A stretch of DNA of 36,632 nucleotides from an uncultured Flammeovirgaceae bacterium (GCA_913050055.1 CAJXAT010000012.1:1-36632); one strand, 5' to 3'; positions 7,886 to 17,699 are shown, counted from the first letter of the stretch. The notes: a model not told the origin generated them from the letters alone. Translations and numbers: made by a program.

Positions 7886-10800
7886 ATGAAAACACTTATC
7901 CATTTTTTAATCGCCATGCTATTTGCGGGCTCAACGGCTCATGCCCAGCTCCTGGACTCAGCCGTTTTAGATGAGCTGAAATTCAGGAATATAGGACCTG
8001 CTTTCACTTCAGGTAGGATCGCGGACATCGCCATTGATTCCAAAAATCAAAACATCATGTATGCAGCCGTAGGCTCTGGCGGAGTATGGAAGACGACTAA
8101 TGCAGGAGTTACTTGGGCACCTATTTTTGATGATCAAAAAAGTTATTCGATTGGATGTGTAACCATTGACCCCAATAATCATAATCGAATTTGGGTAGGA
8201 ACAGGTGAAAACATTGGAGGTAGACATGTTGGATTTGGAGATGGTATTTACCTGAGCTTAGATGCAGGTAAAACTTGGAAAAACATGGGTTTGATTCATT
8301 CTGAGCATATTTCTAAAATCATTGTACATCCCACCAATTCTAAAATCATTTGGGTTGCTGCACAGGGACCACTTTGGAGTAGCGGTGGAGAGCGAGGTTT
8401 GTATAAATCTAAGGATGGTGGAAAGACTTGGTCCAAAAAACTAGGAGGGAATGAATGGACGGGTGTAACCGATATCGTGATGGATCCAATTAATCCTGAC
8501 TTACTTTATGCGGCGACTTGGCAAAGACATCGAACGGTGGCTGCTTTATTAGATGGGGGACCTGGTTCGGGTATTCATAGAAGTTTTGATGGGGGAACTA
8601 CTTGGGAAAAATTAAGTGTTGGCTTACCTGAATCTAATATAGGGAAGTCTGGACTGGCCATTTCTCCATTCAATACCAATACCATCTATGCAGCGATCGA
8701 AACAGATCGTAAAAAAGGGGGGCTTTATATTTCTCACGATCAAGGAAGCAGTTGGAGTAAACAATCTAGTATGGTAAGTGGAGGTACAGGACCTCATTAT
8801 TATCAAGAATTATATGCTGATCCTCATAAGGAAGGGCGTATCTATTTGGTGAGTTATCGAACTTTTGTTTCCAATGATCATGGCAAAACCTATGGTTTCA
8901 TGAACGAAAAAGACAAGCATGTAGATACCCATGCCTTGGCTTGGCGTATGTCAGATCCTGATTACCTTATTGCGGGTACCGATGGGGGGATTTATGAATC
9001 TTTCGATCAAGCCCAAACCTGGCGCTTTATGCCCAATTTACCTTTGACCCAATACTATAAATTGGCCGTCGACGATGCAGCACCATTTTATAATATCTAT
9101 GGAGGTACTCAAGACAATGGATCTCATGGAGGCCCTTCAAGAACCATGTTTACCACGGGTATTCGCAGTTCAGATTGGAGAAATGTGTTAGGAGCTGATG
9201 GCCATCAATCTGCGATTGAGCCTGGAAATCCTGACATTACTTATGGTGAATACCAGCAAGGTGTATCTTTTAGGATCGATCATAAAAATGGAGAAACCGT
9301 TTTCGTACAACCACAACCACGTGCAGGTGAGCCACATGAGCGATTCAATTGGGATGCACCCATCTTAGTCAGTAGTTTTGATCCAAAGCGTATTTATGTG
9401 GCTTCTTACCGTGTTTGGAAGTCTGAAAATCGAGGCGACGCATGGGAGCCTATCTCGTCAGATTTGACACGAAATGAAGAAAGGATGTCTTTACCCATTA
9501 TGGGAAAACAACAAAGTTGGGACAATGCTTGGGACATTGGAGCCATGTCTAGCTACAATACGATTACCTCATTGGCCGAATCCCCCTTGCAAGAAGGGGT
9601 ACTTTATGCTGGCACTGATGATGGCATCATTCAGGTCACTACCGACGGAGGAACTCGTTGGACACGTATCGCATTGGGTACCATCAAAGGTGTTCCAGCG
9701 ACCGCTTTTGTAAACGATATCAGGGCAGATCTTTTTGACCCTCAAACGGTATATGCTGCACTTGATAATCATAAGTATGGTGATTTTAAACCCTATCTGA
9801 TCGTTAGCCATGATTTGGGTCGCTCCTGGAAATTGATTTCGCAGGGACTACCTGAGAAATTATTGGTGTGGAGAATCGTTCAGGATCACATAAAAAAGGA
9901 ACTCTTGTTTGCCGCCACCGAATTTGGTATCTACTTCACCATAGATGCTGGGATGCATTGGAACGCATTGAAAGGGGGACTCCCCACCATTGCCTTTAGA
10001 GACATTGCTATTCAAAGACGTGAAAATGACTTGGTGGGGGCTTCATTTGGTAGAGGATTTTTCGTACTGGACGATTATAGTCCACTAAGGACATTAACTA
10101 AAAATAATCTAGAAAAAGAGGCCTATTTATTTCAACCTAAAAAGGCCTGGTGGTATGTTCAAAAAAGAGGGATATATGGCCAAGGAGCCTCGGATTATAA
10201 GGCACCGAATCCTGAATATGGTGCTACTTTTACGTATTATTTGAAAGAAGCGTTTCAGTCTGACAAGGAATTGAGGACTTCAGCAGAAGAAAAAAAACTG
10301 GACGCAAATTTAGACATTCCCTTCCCGGGATGGCGGGTATTGGAGCTTGAAAATAGAGCCCAAGGACCACAGATTATTTTGACCGTGCGCGATGCTGCAG
10401 GGACCATTGTCAATACCTTACCTGCCAAGAATAAGAAAGGAATGAATAGGGTCAGTTGGAATTTGACTTATGCTTCGAAATCACCGATTAAGCTCAATGA
10501 ACCGGCCTCAAAAACCAAAGGCTATACAAGTGGTTTTATGGTGACGCCAGCCACTTACAACGTAACCTTGTCCAAGTTGGTCAAGGGAGTAGTTACCGAC
10601 CTGTCTGAACCCGTCAATTTTGAGGTGGTTCCTTTGATGTCCCCTGCCTTAAAAGGCGCTCCTTTTGAGCTTATTGATCAGTTTAGGAGTGATTATGAGT
10701 CTTTCGTAGCAGATTTAACAAAACAAGATTTGGTTTTATCACAATCGCTTAAATTGGTGGGGGCTTTACAAAACGCAATGAAAAGAGCGGATAAAAGAGA

Positions 10801-11125
10801 TGCTGCTCTGATCAAAAACTTATATGAGATCCATCAATCTCTTTTAGATATCTCATTACAGATGAATGGAGAAACGGTCAAGAGTGAAGTGGGTGAAAAA
10901 TCTAACCCTACGCCCAAGGATGGCTTAATGATCGGGGACATGGCTTTGTCGACAACCTATGGACCTACACAGAATCACATGGATGCCCTGAGTAGAGCCC
11001 AAAATCAATTGAAAGAATTGGCCAATACATTGACGCCCATATCAAAGCAAACACTTCCAGATTTGATCGCGCAATTTAAAAAACTAGGAGGTCCTTGGGT
11101 GGAGGGTATATCCGATATAGAATAA
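7886..11125 (+). CDS. Secreted BNR/VPS10-type beta-propeller protein (glycosyl-hydrolase-like repeats)
   Basis: A 1079-residue exported protein. Residues 1-20 form a signal peptide with a clear cleavage site (STAHA-QLLDS). Residues ~30-760 are repeated beta-propeller blades bearing Asp-box-like motifs: KTTNAGVTW, SLDAGKTW, SKDGGKTW, SFDGGTTW, SHDQGSSW, SHDLGRSW. This is the arrangement of sortilin/VPS10 and sialidase-like WD40/YVTN proteins common in Bacteroidota. The C-terminal ~300 residues hold a beta-sandwich-like section (GWRVLELENRAQGPQ; GMNRVSWNLTY) and a helical end. No sialidase active site is evident, so enzyme activity should not be assumed. No C-terminal type IX sorting domain was recognised. 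It may bind or process polysaccharide or protein outside the cell. Confidence 0.85.
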   Translation: MKTLIHFLIAMLFAGSTAHAQLLDSAVLDELKFRNIGPAFTSGRIADIAIDSKNQNIMYAAVGSGGVWKTTNAGVTWAPIFDDQKSYSIGCVTIDPNNHNRIWVGTGENIGGRHVGFGDGIYLSLDAGKTWKNMGLIHSEHISKIIVHPTNSKIIWVAAQGPLWSSGGERGLYKSKDGGKTWSKKLGGNEWTGVTDIVMDPINPDLLYAATWQRHRTVAALLDGGPGSGIHRSFDGGTTWEKLSVGLPESNIGKSGLAISPFNTNTIYAAIETDRKKGGLYISHDQGSSWSKQSSMVSGGTGPHYYQELYADPHKEGRIYLVSYRTFVSNDHGKTYGFMNEKDKHVDTHALAWRMSDPDYLIAGTDGGIYESFDQAQTWRFMPNLPLTQYYKLAVDDAAPFYNIYGGTQDNGSHGGPSRTMFTTGIRSSDWRNVLGADGHQSAIEPGNPDITYGEYQQGVSFRIDHKNGETVFVQPQPRAGEPHERFNWDAPILVSSFDPKRIYVASYRVWKSENRGDAWEPISSDLTRNEERMSLPIMGKQQSWDNAWDIGAMSSYNTITSLAESPLQEGVLYAGTDDGIIQVTTDGGTRWTRIALGTIKGVPATAFVNDIRADLFDPQTVYAALDNHKYGDFKPYLIVSHDLGRSWKLISQGLPEKLLVWRIVQDHIKKELLFAATEFGIYFTIDAGMHWNALKGGLPTIAFRDIAIQRRENDLVGASFGRGFFVLDDYSPLRTLTKNNLEKEAYLFQPKKAWWYVQKRGIYGQGASDYKAPNPEYGATFTYYLKEAFQSDKELRTSAEEKKLDANLDIPFPGWRVLELENRAQGPQIILTVRDAAGTIVNTLPAKNKKGMNRVSWNLTYASKSPIKLNEPASKTKGYTSGFMVTPATYNVTLSKLVKGVVTDLSEPVNFEVVPLMSPALKGAPFELIDQFRSDYESFVADLTKQDLVLSQSLKLVGALQNAMKRADKRDAALIKNLYEIHQSLLDISLQMNGETVKSEVGEKSNPTPKDGLMIGDMALSTTYGPTQNHMDALSRAQNQLKELANTLTPISKQTLPDLIAQFKKLGGPWVEGISDIE

Positions 11126-11152
11126 TGTCAATGACACAAACAGGGAGATTAA

Positions 11153-11341
11153 ATGAATGATTTATTTGCTAATTTAGGAGATCGAGGTACACGGATATTT
11201 AAATTCATGAGTGCGGTGATCTTGATCGGCGCATTCTTGAATTATAATTACCATTATTTTCCTAGCAACTATATTTTCATAGGTATGTTTGGCCTTTATG
11301 GTGTATTATGGCTTTGGAATGTGATCCGTCCTGAGAGATAG
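11153..11341 (+). CDS. Small two-helix membrane protein, unknown function
   Basis: A 62-residue ORF starting 27 bases after the propeller gene, with GGGAG about six bases before the ATG. Two hydrophobic helices (about residues 17-32 and 38-56) are joined by a short polar loop (NYNYHYFPSN), and the end is basic (NVIRPER). Same strand and close spacing suggest co-transcription with the upstream gene. I do not recognise a family. It is kept because of the good ribosome site, the consistent membrane topology, and the lack of a competing frame. Confidence 0.55.
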   Translation: MNDLFANLGDRGTRIFKFMSAVILIGAFLNYNYHYFPSNYIFIGMFGLYGVLWLWNVIRPER

Positions 11342-11348
11342 TCTTCTT

Positions 11349-11873
11349 TTAAAAGGGTAAAAAGGCTTCTATTTGTTCTTTTAACAGGGTGACATAAAGC
11401 TCATTAGTGAATTGGCCCTCCTTAAAATTAGCTTCTATTTTAGCTAATTTTGGTTTTTGTGCCAAGACGTTCATACCACAATAATGCAGGATGTCAGTGA
11501 GATGACTGAGAGCCAATGCCCCACCTTGAGAACCTGAAGACAAGCTCAAAAGGGCACATTTTTTATTTTTCAGTGAATGCGGGTAATCTAGGGCGTCGAT
11601 GAAAGTTTTCAGGACCCCTGGAAATGAGCCGTTGTATTCTGGGACAATGAACACCATTTTATGGCTTTCATTAAGCTTTTTTTTAAGGGTATTGAAGGCC
11701 TCACTTTTCCCAGCATTGTCGTAAAGAGCCACGTTCATAAAATCTTCTGGAAGCTCTTTTAAGTCCAGTACATAACTATTTGCACCCGCCTCTTTGAGTA
11801 AATTCTGATAATAAAGGGCTATTTTTTTACTTACCGATTGGCCTCTATTGGTACCACAAATAATACTGATCAT
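11349..11873 (-). CDS. NADPH-dependent FMN reductase family protein
   Basis: A 174-residue flavodoxin-like protein. The N-terminal phosphate-binding loop reads IICGTNRGQSVSKKIA, and the second flavin-contact segment VPEYNGSFPGVLKTFIDAL is the family hallmark. LLSLSSGSQGGALALSHL completes the flavin site. It probably transfers electrons from NADPH to FMN, quinone or chromate-like acceptors in the cytoplasm. On the minus strand a TAGATTTG sequence (11952-11945) matches the Bacteroidota -7 element, about 70 bases before the ATG. It converges on the small membrane protein with only 7 bases between, and is divergent from gldA. Confidence 0.87.
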   Translation of the reverse strand: MISIICGTNRGQSVSKKIALYYQNLLKEAGANSYVLDLKELPEDFMNVALYDNAGKSEAFNTLKKKLNESHKMVFIVPEYNGSFPGVLKTFIDALDYPHSLKNKKCALLSLSSGSQGGALALSHLTDILHYCGMNVLAQKPKLAKIEANFKEGQFTNELYVTLLKEQIEAFLPF

Positions 11874-12001
11874 TGATTAATATATTTTATATTGATATTA
11901 AGAATAAAAAGTCTCAATATTGCAATTCATTAAAGATTAGATTGCAAATCTATTTGAACAAATTGAATGATGGTCTTATTGTCTCGTTATAATTTATATT
12001 T

Positions 12002-12931
12002 ATGTCACTAGAAGTAATCAATCTTGTGAAGAGATACGACACCCAACAGGCTGTAGATCAAATTTCTTTTGTCGCGCCCACGGGTAAAATCACGGGTTTT
12101 TTGGGTCCCAATGGAGCGGGAAAATCCACCACTTTAAAGATTGCTACGGGTTTTATAAGGCCTACGTCTGGAGACATCTTGGTGAATGATATTTCAGTGA
12201 CTCATAATCCCATGAGCGTAAAAAAAATAGTGGGTTATTTGCCGGAACACAACCCCTTGTATTTGGAGATGTACGTGAGAGAATACCTAGATTTTATAGG
12301 GAAAGCCTATGGAATGGACCGTAAAAGTCGGTACCAACGGATCCATGAGCTCTTAGACCTCTGCGGTTTAACCATTGAAAAGCACAAAAAACTCAAAATG
12401 CTTTCAAAAGGCTACCGGCAACGGGTAGGATTGGCCAAAGCCTTGATGTCGGATCCCAGTGTATTGATTCTTGATGAACCGACTACGGGACTAGATCCCA
12501 ATCAAATTATTGAGATCAGAAATGTAATTAAGACCATTTCATATGAAAAAACAGTGATTTTGTCTACACATATTATGCAAGAAGTTGAAGCGTTATGTGA
12601 TAAATTGGTCATCATCCATCGTGGGAAACTGGTAGCGGATGATAGTTTGGCTCATCTACAGCGCAAGTCCTCAAATCAATTAGGCCTCAGTGTACAATTT
12701 GATGCGCCCATTGATCCTGATCTTTTCAGATCGCTCAAGGGGATCATTTCATTGGAAGTCAAGTCGGATCATCAGTTGATCATTACTTCGAAAAGTGAGC
12801 GGCTAAGACAAGAGGTGCTGGCCGTTATTACCGAGCATAATTTACCATTAATAACCATTAAAAACGTAGGGGGTTCCTTGGAAGAAATTTTTCAAAAATT
12901 AACCACTGAGGAGGGTGAAGCGGGGTTATGA
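12002..12931 (+). CDS. gldA: Gliding-associated ABC transporter ATP-binding protein GldA
   Basis: A 309-residue ABC ATPase of the ABC-2 class. Walker A is GPNGAGKS (35-42), the signature is LSKGYRQR (134-141), Walker B is VLILDEP (154-160), and the switch His is in STHIMQEV. The C-terminal ~90 residues form the extra domain of this family (SLEEIFQKLT near the end). Its stop overlaps the next start (ATGA), and the downstream genes match GldF and GldG, which with GldA form the ABC transporter described for gliding motility in Flavobacterium johnsoniae. Homologues also occur in non-gliding Bacteroidota, so motility of this organism is inferred only. Confidence 0.88.
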   Translation: MSLEVINLVKRYDTQQAVDQISFVAPTGKITGFLGPNGAGKSTTLKIATGFIRPTSGDILVNDISVTHNPMSVKKIVGYLPEHNPLYLEMYVREYLDFIGKAYGMDRKSRYQRIHELLDLCGLTIEKHKKLKMLSKGYRQRVGLAKALMSDPSVLILDEPTTGLDPNQIIEIRNVIKTISYEKTVILSTHIMQEVEALCDKLVIIHRGKLVADDSLAHLQRKSSNQLGLSVQFDAPIDPDLFRSLKGIISLEVKSDHQLIITSKSERLRQEVLAVITEHNLPLITIKNVGGSLEEIFQKLTTEEGEAGL

Positions 12932-13653
12932 TTGCCGTGATGATGAAAGAAATTAATGAGTTTTTATATTCGATCATCGCTTATTTGGTCATTGGAGTAT
13001 TTTTGATTGGAGTGAGTATCGTTTTATGGGTATTGCCGGAAACCAGTTTATTGGAATATGGCTATGCCAGTATGGAACCTTTGTTTAGCATAGGGCCTTA
13101 TTTATTCATGTTTTTAATTCCGGCCATTACCATGAAATCATTCGCCGAAGAAAAACGAAGCGGTACCATAGAGTTGCTGTATACCTTGCCTTTGACCTCA
13201 CGAGCGATTGTGTTGGGTAAATTTTTGGCCGCAAGTTTATTGGTATTTTTCTCTCTACTTCCTACTTTGGTTTATTATTATTCCATTTATCAATTGGGAA
13301 ACCCACCTGGAAATTTGGATACTTCAGGTATTGTAGGGGCTTATTTTGGCTTGTTTTTTTTAGGATCTGTCTTTTCCTCTATCGGTATTTTTAGTTCTTC
13401 AATTACAGAAAATCAAATTGTAGCATTTGTAGTAGGCGCCTTCCTTTGTTTTATCAGTTACGCGGGATTCACCACCTTAGCGCGTATTGACCTTTGGGAT
13501 TCATGGGCGTATTATATTGAATATTTTGGCATTATGTTTCATTATAACGCCATGAGCAAGGGTGTTATCGATCTTTCGAACCTCACTTACTTTGTAGGAT
13601 TTATTATGATCATGCTTTTAGCCACCCATTATTCACTTGAGGCACGAAAATAA
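12928..13653 (+). CDS. gldF: ABC-2 type permease GldF
   Basis: A 241-residue inner-membrane permease with six hydrophobic stretches. The family-typical cytoplasmic segment KSFAEEKRSGTIELLYTLPL lies between the second and third helices, followed by GKFLAASLLVFFSLLP. It starts within the stop of gldA (ATGA) and ends in a TAATG overlap with gldG, so all three are probably translationally coupled. It should pair with GldA as the membrane half of the transporter. The helices LFFLGSVFSSIGIFSSSITENQIVAFVVG match GldF-type ABC-2 permeases. Confidence 0.88.
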   Translation: MIAVMMKEINEFLYSIIAYLVIGVFLIGVSIVLWVLPETSLLEYGYASMEPLFSIGPYLFMFLIPAITMKSFAEEKRSGTIELLYTLPLTSRAIVLGKFLAASLLVFFSLLPTLVYYYSIYQLGNPPGNLDTSGIVGAYFGLFFLGSVFSSIGIFSSSITENQIVAFVVGAFLCFISYAGFTTLARIDLWDSWAYYIEYFGIMFHYNAMSKGVIDLSNLTYFVGFIMIMLLATHYSLEARK

Positions 13654-15332
13654 TGAATAGCAGAAGTCTTTATCAATTTCTTGTATTTTTTGTAGGTATT
13701 TGTGCCGTGTTTTTGGCCAACCAGTTGGCCCATAGATACCATTTTCGCTGGGATTTGACAGAAGAAAAAAGATACACCCTGCACCCTTCCACGATCAATG
13801 GTTTAGAGCAATTGACCGAGGCCATTAACATTGAGGTTTTTTTGGAAGGCGAACTGCCGGCCAATTTCAGAAGGTTAAAAGTGGCTGTAAGAGAGACCTT
13901 AGAGCAGTTTACTTATTATGGAGGGGATCGTATTCAGTTTCGCTTTTCAGATCCAGCTTTGGCCGTAGGAACGAAAGCGAGAAATGAATATTACCGAATT
14001 CTGATGAATAAAGGCATTCAGCCATCAAATGTATCTTATACAAAAAATGGTCAAAAGACAGAGAAACTCATATTTCCAGGGGCATTGATTACTTATCAAG
14101 GTCGGGAATTGGGCATCCCACTTCTCAAAGGGAATACTACCTTATCCATTGAAGATATGCTCAATCAATCTATCGAGGGTGTTGAGTATGAATTGTCCGC
14201 GGGGATCAAACAAATCCAGTCGAGTAATCAAAGAAACATAGGATTGATTACAGGACATGGGGAACCCGACACGACGGACCTCGCAGGGATGACCAATGCG
14301 ATGCTGTCCAAATATGATTTGTTTAGAATAGACTTGCCTAGCAGCAAGAGTCTATTGACGGGATACGATGTGATTATTATTACCAAGCCCGTTCGTGCGT
14401 TTGGTGAAGTTGAGAAATATTACCTGGATCAATATGTCATGAACGGAGGTAATTTATTGGTATTCATAGATGCGTTGTCGGTAGATATGAGTCAAGCCAG
14501 TGGTTCGGGCACCTTGGCCTTTCCTATTGAGACCAATTTGCAAGATTTATTTTTCCGATATGGGGTACGGATCAATGGGAATTACGTTGCTGACGTGAAC
14601 TGTGGTTATACGCCGGTTTATACAGGATCGGTGGGGGAGCAGCCACGGATCGAAATGTTACCTTGGCCTTATTCGCCCATCATTACCAACTATGGAAAAC
14701 ACGTAACGGTCAAAAATCTAGATGCGACTTGGTTTAGAGGAGCGGCCACATTAGATACTGTAAAGGCGGAGGGTATCCGAAAAACACCCTTGTTCATGAC
14801 CAGTGAAAACACAAAAGTATTTTCGCCACCGGTTCAAGTAAGTTATAATGACCTCCAAGATAAGTTACGACCTGAGTTTTTCACTTCAGGCTCCAAAGTA
14901 TTGGGTTATTTATTGGAGGGGTCATTCACTTCCTTATATGCCAATAGGTTTGCCCCGCGTGGGATAGATCAAAATCTTAGGAAGGAAAAAGGAGATCCAG
15001 CTAAAATCATGATTATTTCAGATGGAGATTTTGTTAGAAATGATTATTCACTAGAAAATAAAAACCCCCTGCCCATGGGCAAGGATGCCTATACAGAAAA
15101 GGCCTACGCCAACGAAGCTTTTTTGTACAATGCGTTGGATTACATGTTGGATGACTATGGGCTGATGCTATCCAGAAATAAACAAGTCAAGATCCGCCCC
15201 CTTAACAAAACGGCCCTTATTCAAGAGGGTATTTATTGGCGTTGGCTGAACACATTGGGACCCTTGGTGTTTTTATTTACACTGGGGATGGCCATTCATA
15301 TTTTGAGACGTAAAAGATTTTCGAAGATATGA
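13653..15332 (+). CDS. gldG: GldG-family ABC transporter auxiliary protein
   Basis: A 559-residue protein with an N-terminal membrane helix (about residues 8-24), a large periplasmic region and a C-terminal helix (about 532-550) followed by a basic end (LRRKRFSKI). The GldG/intraflagellar-transport-like domain is visible: YHFRWDLTEEKRYTLHPST, IGLITGHGEPDT, and MNGGNLLVFIDALSVDMS. It is the third subunit of the gliding-associated ABC system. The start codon overlaps the gldF stop, and the stop overlaps the next start (ATGA). The length fits the family. Confidence 0.88.
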   Translation: MNSRSLYQFLVFFVGICAVFLANQLAHRYHFRWDLTEEKRYTLHPSTINGLEQLTEAINIEVFLEGELPANFRRLKVAVRETLEQFTYYGGDRIQFRFSDPALAVGTKARNEYYRILMNKGIQPSNVSYTKNGQKTEKLIFPGALITYQGRELGIPLLKGNTTLSIEDMLNQSIEGVEYELSAGIKQIQSSNQRNIGLITGHGEPDTTDLAGMTNAMLSKYDLFRIDLPSSKSLLTGYDVIIITKPVRAFGEVEKYYLDQYVMNGGNLLVFIDALSVDMSQASGSGTLAFPIETNLQDLFFRYGVRINGNYVADVNCGYTPVYTGSVGEQPRIEMLPWPYSPIITNYGKHVTVKNLDATWFRGAATLDTVKAEGIRKTPLFMTSENTKVFSPPVQVSYNDLQDKLRPEFFTSGSKVLGYLLEGSFTSLYANRFAPRGIDQNLRKEKGDPAKIMIISDGDFVRNDYSLENKNPLPMGKDAYTEKAYANEAFLYNALDYMLDDYGLMLSRNKQVKIRPLNKTALIQEGIYWRWLNTLGPLVFLFTLGMAIHILRRKRFSKI

Positions 15333-16255
15333 GGGTCAAAAGCATCGCATTGCTGGGTATATCCCTGCTTCTGATTATTTTAAACCTGTGGTTGTTTAAT
15401 TTAAAACCTGCTTTGGTCAGTCTCAGCTTTGATCCCGATTTATTCATGATCAGAGATACGACACAGATAGAAAAATTTCAATTTCACTCTAAAATATTGG
15501 ATCATTATTTTTCTCGTCAAGAAGGGTGGAAAATAAATAATAAATTTCCGTCCGATCCCAATTTACGAAAAATGCTTTTCACGGTATATAAAAGAATAAA
15601 GGTCGCGCGAGCCTTGACCGGAGATGAAAAAAATCAATTGCTTAAGCGAAACGAGAAAATGGGGACCTCAGTGACCCTTACAGTTGAGGGACGCGAGCAG
15701 TCTTATTCGGTCGTGGGGAATGCAAACAAAACCAAAACTTACTTTGTTCAAAATCAAGAAGTTTATCAAGTAGATATTCCAGGTTATCAGGATTTTCTAG
15801 CCAGTATTTATGAACTTAAGCGTGATCAATGGAGGGATCGATTGGTCTTTAATGGCAATTGGCGGACCATTCAAAAAATGGAAGTTATTTATCCTGAAAA
15901 ATTAGATAAAAATTTGCTGATTCGTTTTAAAGAGACGTTTTACGAAGTGGATGGCTTAACTCAAATAGATTCGAGTGCCGTCGTGGCTTATTTGAATCAA
16001 TTTGAATACATGCAGGCAAATGAACGCATCAGTGTTGGATTTTCACCGGCCTATGATAGCCTGTCTCAAACAACACCAGAAGTGATTATTTCACTTTCGG
16101 ACATTAAATATAAATTACCCATAGAAATTCGAATTTTTCCACAATTGCCCGGCCAAAACATCCGACTTATTATGGACCAGGATGATGAATTGATGGTTTT
16201 TGAATCAAAAAGAATCCTCCCTTATTTTAAATCTAAGCTTGACTTTGCGTTCTAA
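15329..16255 (+). CDS. Membrane-anchored protein of the gld/dnaN cluster, unknown function
   Basis: A 308-residue protein with one N-terminal membrane helix (about residues 5-24, SIALLGISLLLIILNLWLF) and a periplasmic remainder that looks beta-rich. It begins in the ATGA overlap with gldG, so it is translated as part of the gldA-gldF-gldG operon. Segments such as VEGREQSYSVVGNANKTKTYFV and PGYQDFLASIYELKRDQWRDRLVF suggest a DUF4340-like arrangement, but I cannot confirm the family. The coupling implies a partner of the GldAFG complex. It is followed by 77 bases containing a dnaN promoter candidate. Confidence 0.78.
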   Translation: MRVKSIALLGISLLLIILNLWLFNLKPALVSLSFDPDLFMIRDTTQIEKFQFHSKILDHYFSRQEGWKINNKFPSDPNLRKMLFTVYKRIKVARALTGDEKNQLLKRNEKMGTSVTLTVEGREQSYSVVGNANKTKTYFVQNQEVYQVDIPGYQDFLASIYELKRDQWRDRLVFNGNWRTIQKMEVIYPEKLDKNLLIRFKETFYEVDGLTQIDSSAVVAYLNQFEYMQANERISVGFSPAYDSLSQTTPEVIISLSDIKYKLPIEIRIFPQLPGQNIRLIMDQDDELMVFESKRILPYFKSKLDFAF

Positions 16256-16269
16256 ATGGGTAAAATGAT

Positions 16270-16298
16270 TTTGATGTCAATAAATGTGTATAAATTTG
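16270..16298 (+). promoter_or_regulatory. Candidate dnaN promoter (Bacteroidota type)
   Basis: TTTG at 16270-16273 and TAAATTTG at 16291-16298 match the Bacteroidota -33 (TTTG) and -7 (TAnnTTTG) elements, with 17 bases between them. The -7 element ends 34 bases before the dnaN ATG. This would let dnaN be transcribed independently of the gld operon. Confidence 0.5.
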
Positions 16299-16332
16299 AG
16301 TTAAAATTTTAGTACTACAACAAGTAATATAA

Positions 16333-17457
16333 ATGAAATTCATAGTTAATTCTTCCTATCTACTCAAGCAGCTCAATGCCATTAATGGTGTGATCACTAC
16401 AAATCCAGTAGTTCCAATTTTGGAAAATTTTCTTTTTGAAATCGCAGGAGGTACCTTGACCATCACCGCGTCAGATCTTCAAACATCTATGATTACCGAG
16501 TTGGAGGTTGAGGCAAAAGAAGATGGGAGTATTGCGATACCTGCAAAAATTTTATTGGAGACGCTTCGAAATTTACCAGAGCAACCTGTAAATTTCTCTA
16601 TAGAGGAAAGTAGCTATAGTATTGAAATCAGTTCGGACAATGGTCGTTATAAATTGTCAGGAGAAAATGCCACTGACTTCCCTCGGGTGCCTAAAGTATC
16701 AGATGGTTACTCTGTTAATATTTCTTCCGATGTACTGGAGATGGCCATTAGTAATACCATTTATGCTGCGAGCAATGATGAGCTAAGGCCTTCTATGACC
16801 GGTATTTTTCTTAAGCTAGATGAGACCAATGCAACTTTTGTGGCGACAGATTCACATCGTTTGATCAGGTACCGCCGGGTCGATATTGTTAGCGACATGT
16901 CACATAGTATGATAATTCCCCGAAAGGCTTTGACTTTATTGAAGGCTACGTTGCCCTCCGAGGTTACCAATGTGGCGATGGAATTCAATACGTCCAATGC
17001 ATTTTTTGACTTCAAAAGGATTAAAATGATTTGTCGACTCATCGATGAACGCTATCCAGATTATGAAAATGTGATTCCGGCCGATAATGAGAATAACGTC
17101 ACCATAGGCAAAGCAGAATTATTGAGTTCGTTGAAACGAATCGCTATTTATGCCAATAAAACGACCCATCAAGTAAGGCTGAAAATCACAGGAAGTGAAT
17201 TGATGATTTCTTCAGAAGATTTAGATTTTTCCAATGAGGCCAACGAGCGTTTGGTTTGCGAACATGATGGTGAAGACATCGAAATAGGTTTTAACGCTAA
17301 GTTTTTAATTGAAATGCTGGGCAATATATCTTCTGATCAGCTCACATTTAAGCTAAGTGCACCCAATAGAGCAGGGCTGATTGAACCTTCAAACAAAAAT
17401 GAAAATGAGGATATTTTAATGCTCGTGATGCCTGTCATGTTGAACAATTACGTTTGA
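16333..17457 (+). CDS. dnaN: DNA polymerase III beta subunit (sliding clamp)
   Basis: A 374-residue protein of normal clamp length, made of three repeated domains. The N-terminal start MKFIVNSSYLLKQLNAINGV is typical, followed by SGENATDFPRVP, FVATDSHRLIRYR and IPRKALTLLK. The C terminus ends with the clamp signature LMLVMPVML. It encircles DNA and tethers the replicative polymerase and repair proteins. It follows the gldAFG operon on the same strand, with its own promoter candidate. The usual dnaA neighbour is absent from the window. Confidence 0.96.
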   Translation: MKFIVNSSYLLKQLNAINGVITTNPVVPILENFLFEIAGGTLTITASDLQTSMITELEVEAKEDGSIAIPAKILLETLRNLPEQPVNFSIEESSYSIEISSDNGRYKLSGENATDFPRVPKVSDGYSVNISSDVLEMAISNTIYAASNDELRPSMTGIFLKLDETNATFVATDSHRLIRYRRVDIVSDMSHSMIIPRKALTLLKATLPSEVTNVAMEFNTSNAFFDFKRIKMICRLIDERYPDYENVIPADNENNVTIGKAELLSSLKRIAIYANKTTHQVRLKITGSELMISSEDLDFSNEANERLVCEHDGEDIEIGFNAKFLIEMLGNISSDQLTFKLSAPNRAGLIEPSNKNENEDILMLVMPVMLNNYV

Positions 17458-17650
17458 TAATAAAAGAGTATCAGTATTTGTTTTAGTTCCAATAGAGGGC
17501 TTAAGGATCACCATTAGAAGGCCTATAATCTCCCCAGCCTAGGAATCAAATCAAGCTTGAGAGTTCAAATGGGTCCTATTTAGGTCCTTTTACCCAAGAG
17601 TTAAAAATAACGTTGATCCGATTAAAAAAAGACAAAGATTTTCTCGTCGG

Positions 17651-17699
17651 TATCAACTCATCACTTACCTCAATCAGGTACTTAGTGAGAAGCTTGATA
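17651..17699. other. Imperfect inverted repeat between convergent dnaN and rhodanese genes
   Basis: The 291-base gap 17458-17748 holds no convincing gene. Within it, TATCAA (17651-17656) pairs with TTGATA (17694-17699), TCACT with AGTGA, and TACCT (17666-17670) with AGGTA (17676-17680), around a five-base loop CAATC with bulges between. Its position between two convergent genes would suit a bidirectional terminator or mRNA 3' structure, but there is no strong T run, so a role is only inferred. Confidence 0.3.

Noticed and set aside
7886-11125. Sialidase activity from the Asp-box repeats
   Set aside because: Asp boxes are structural. The arginine triad and nucleophile Tyr of sialidases could not be identified.
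17550-17595. GAGTTCAAAT followed by GGGTCC, resembling a tRNA T-arm or an integration site
   Set aside because: No matching acceptor stem, anticodon arm or D-arm could be built upstream, and there is no integrase nearby.
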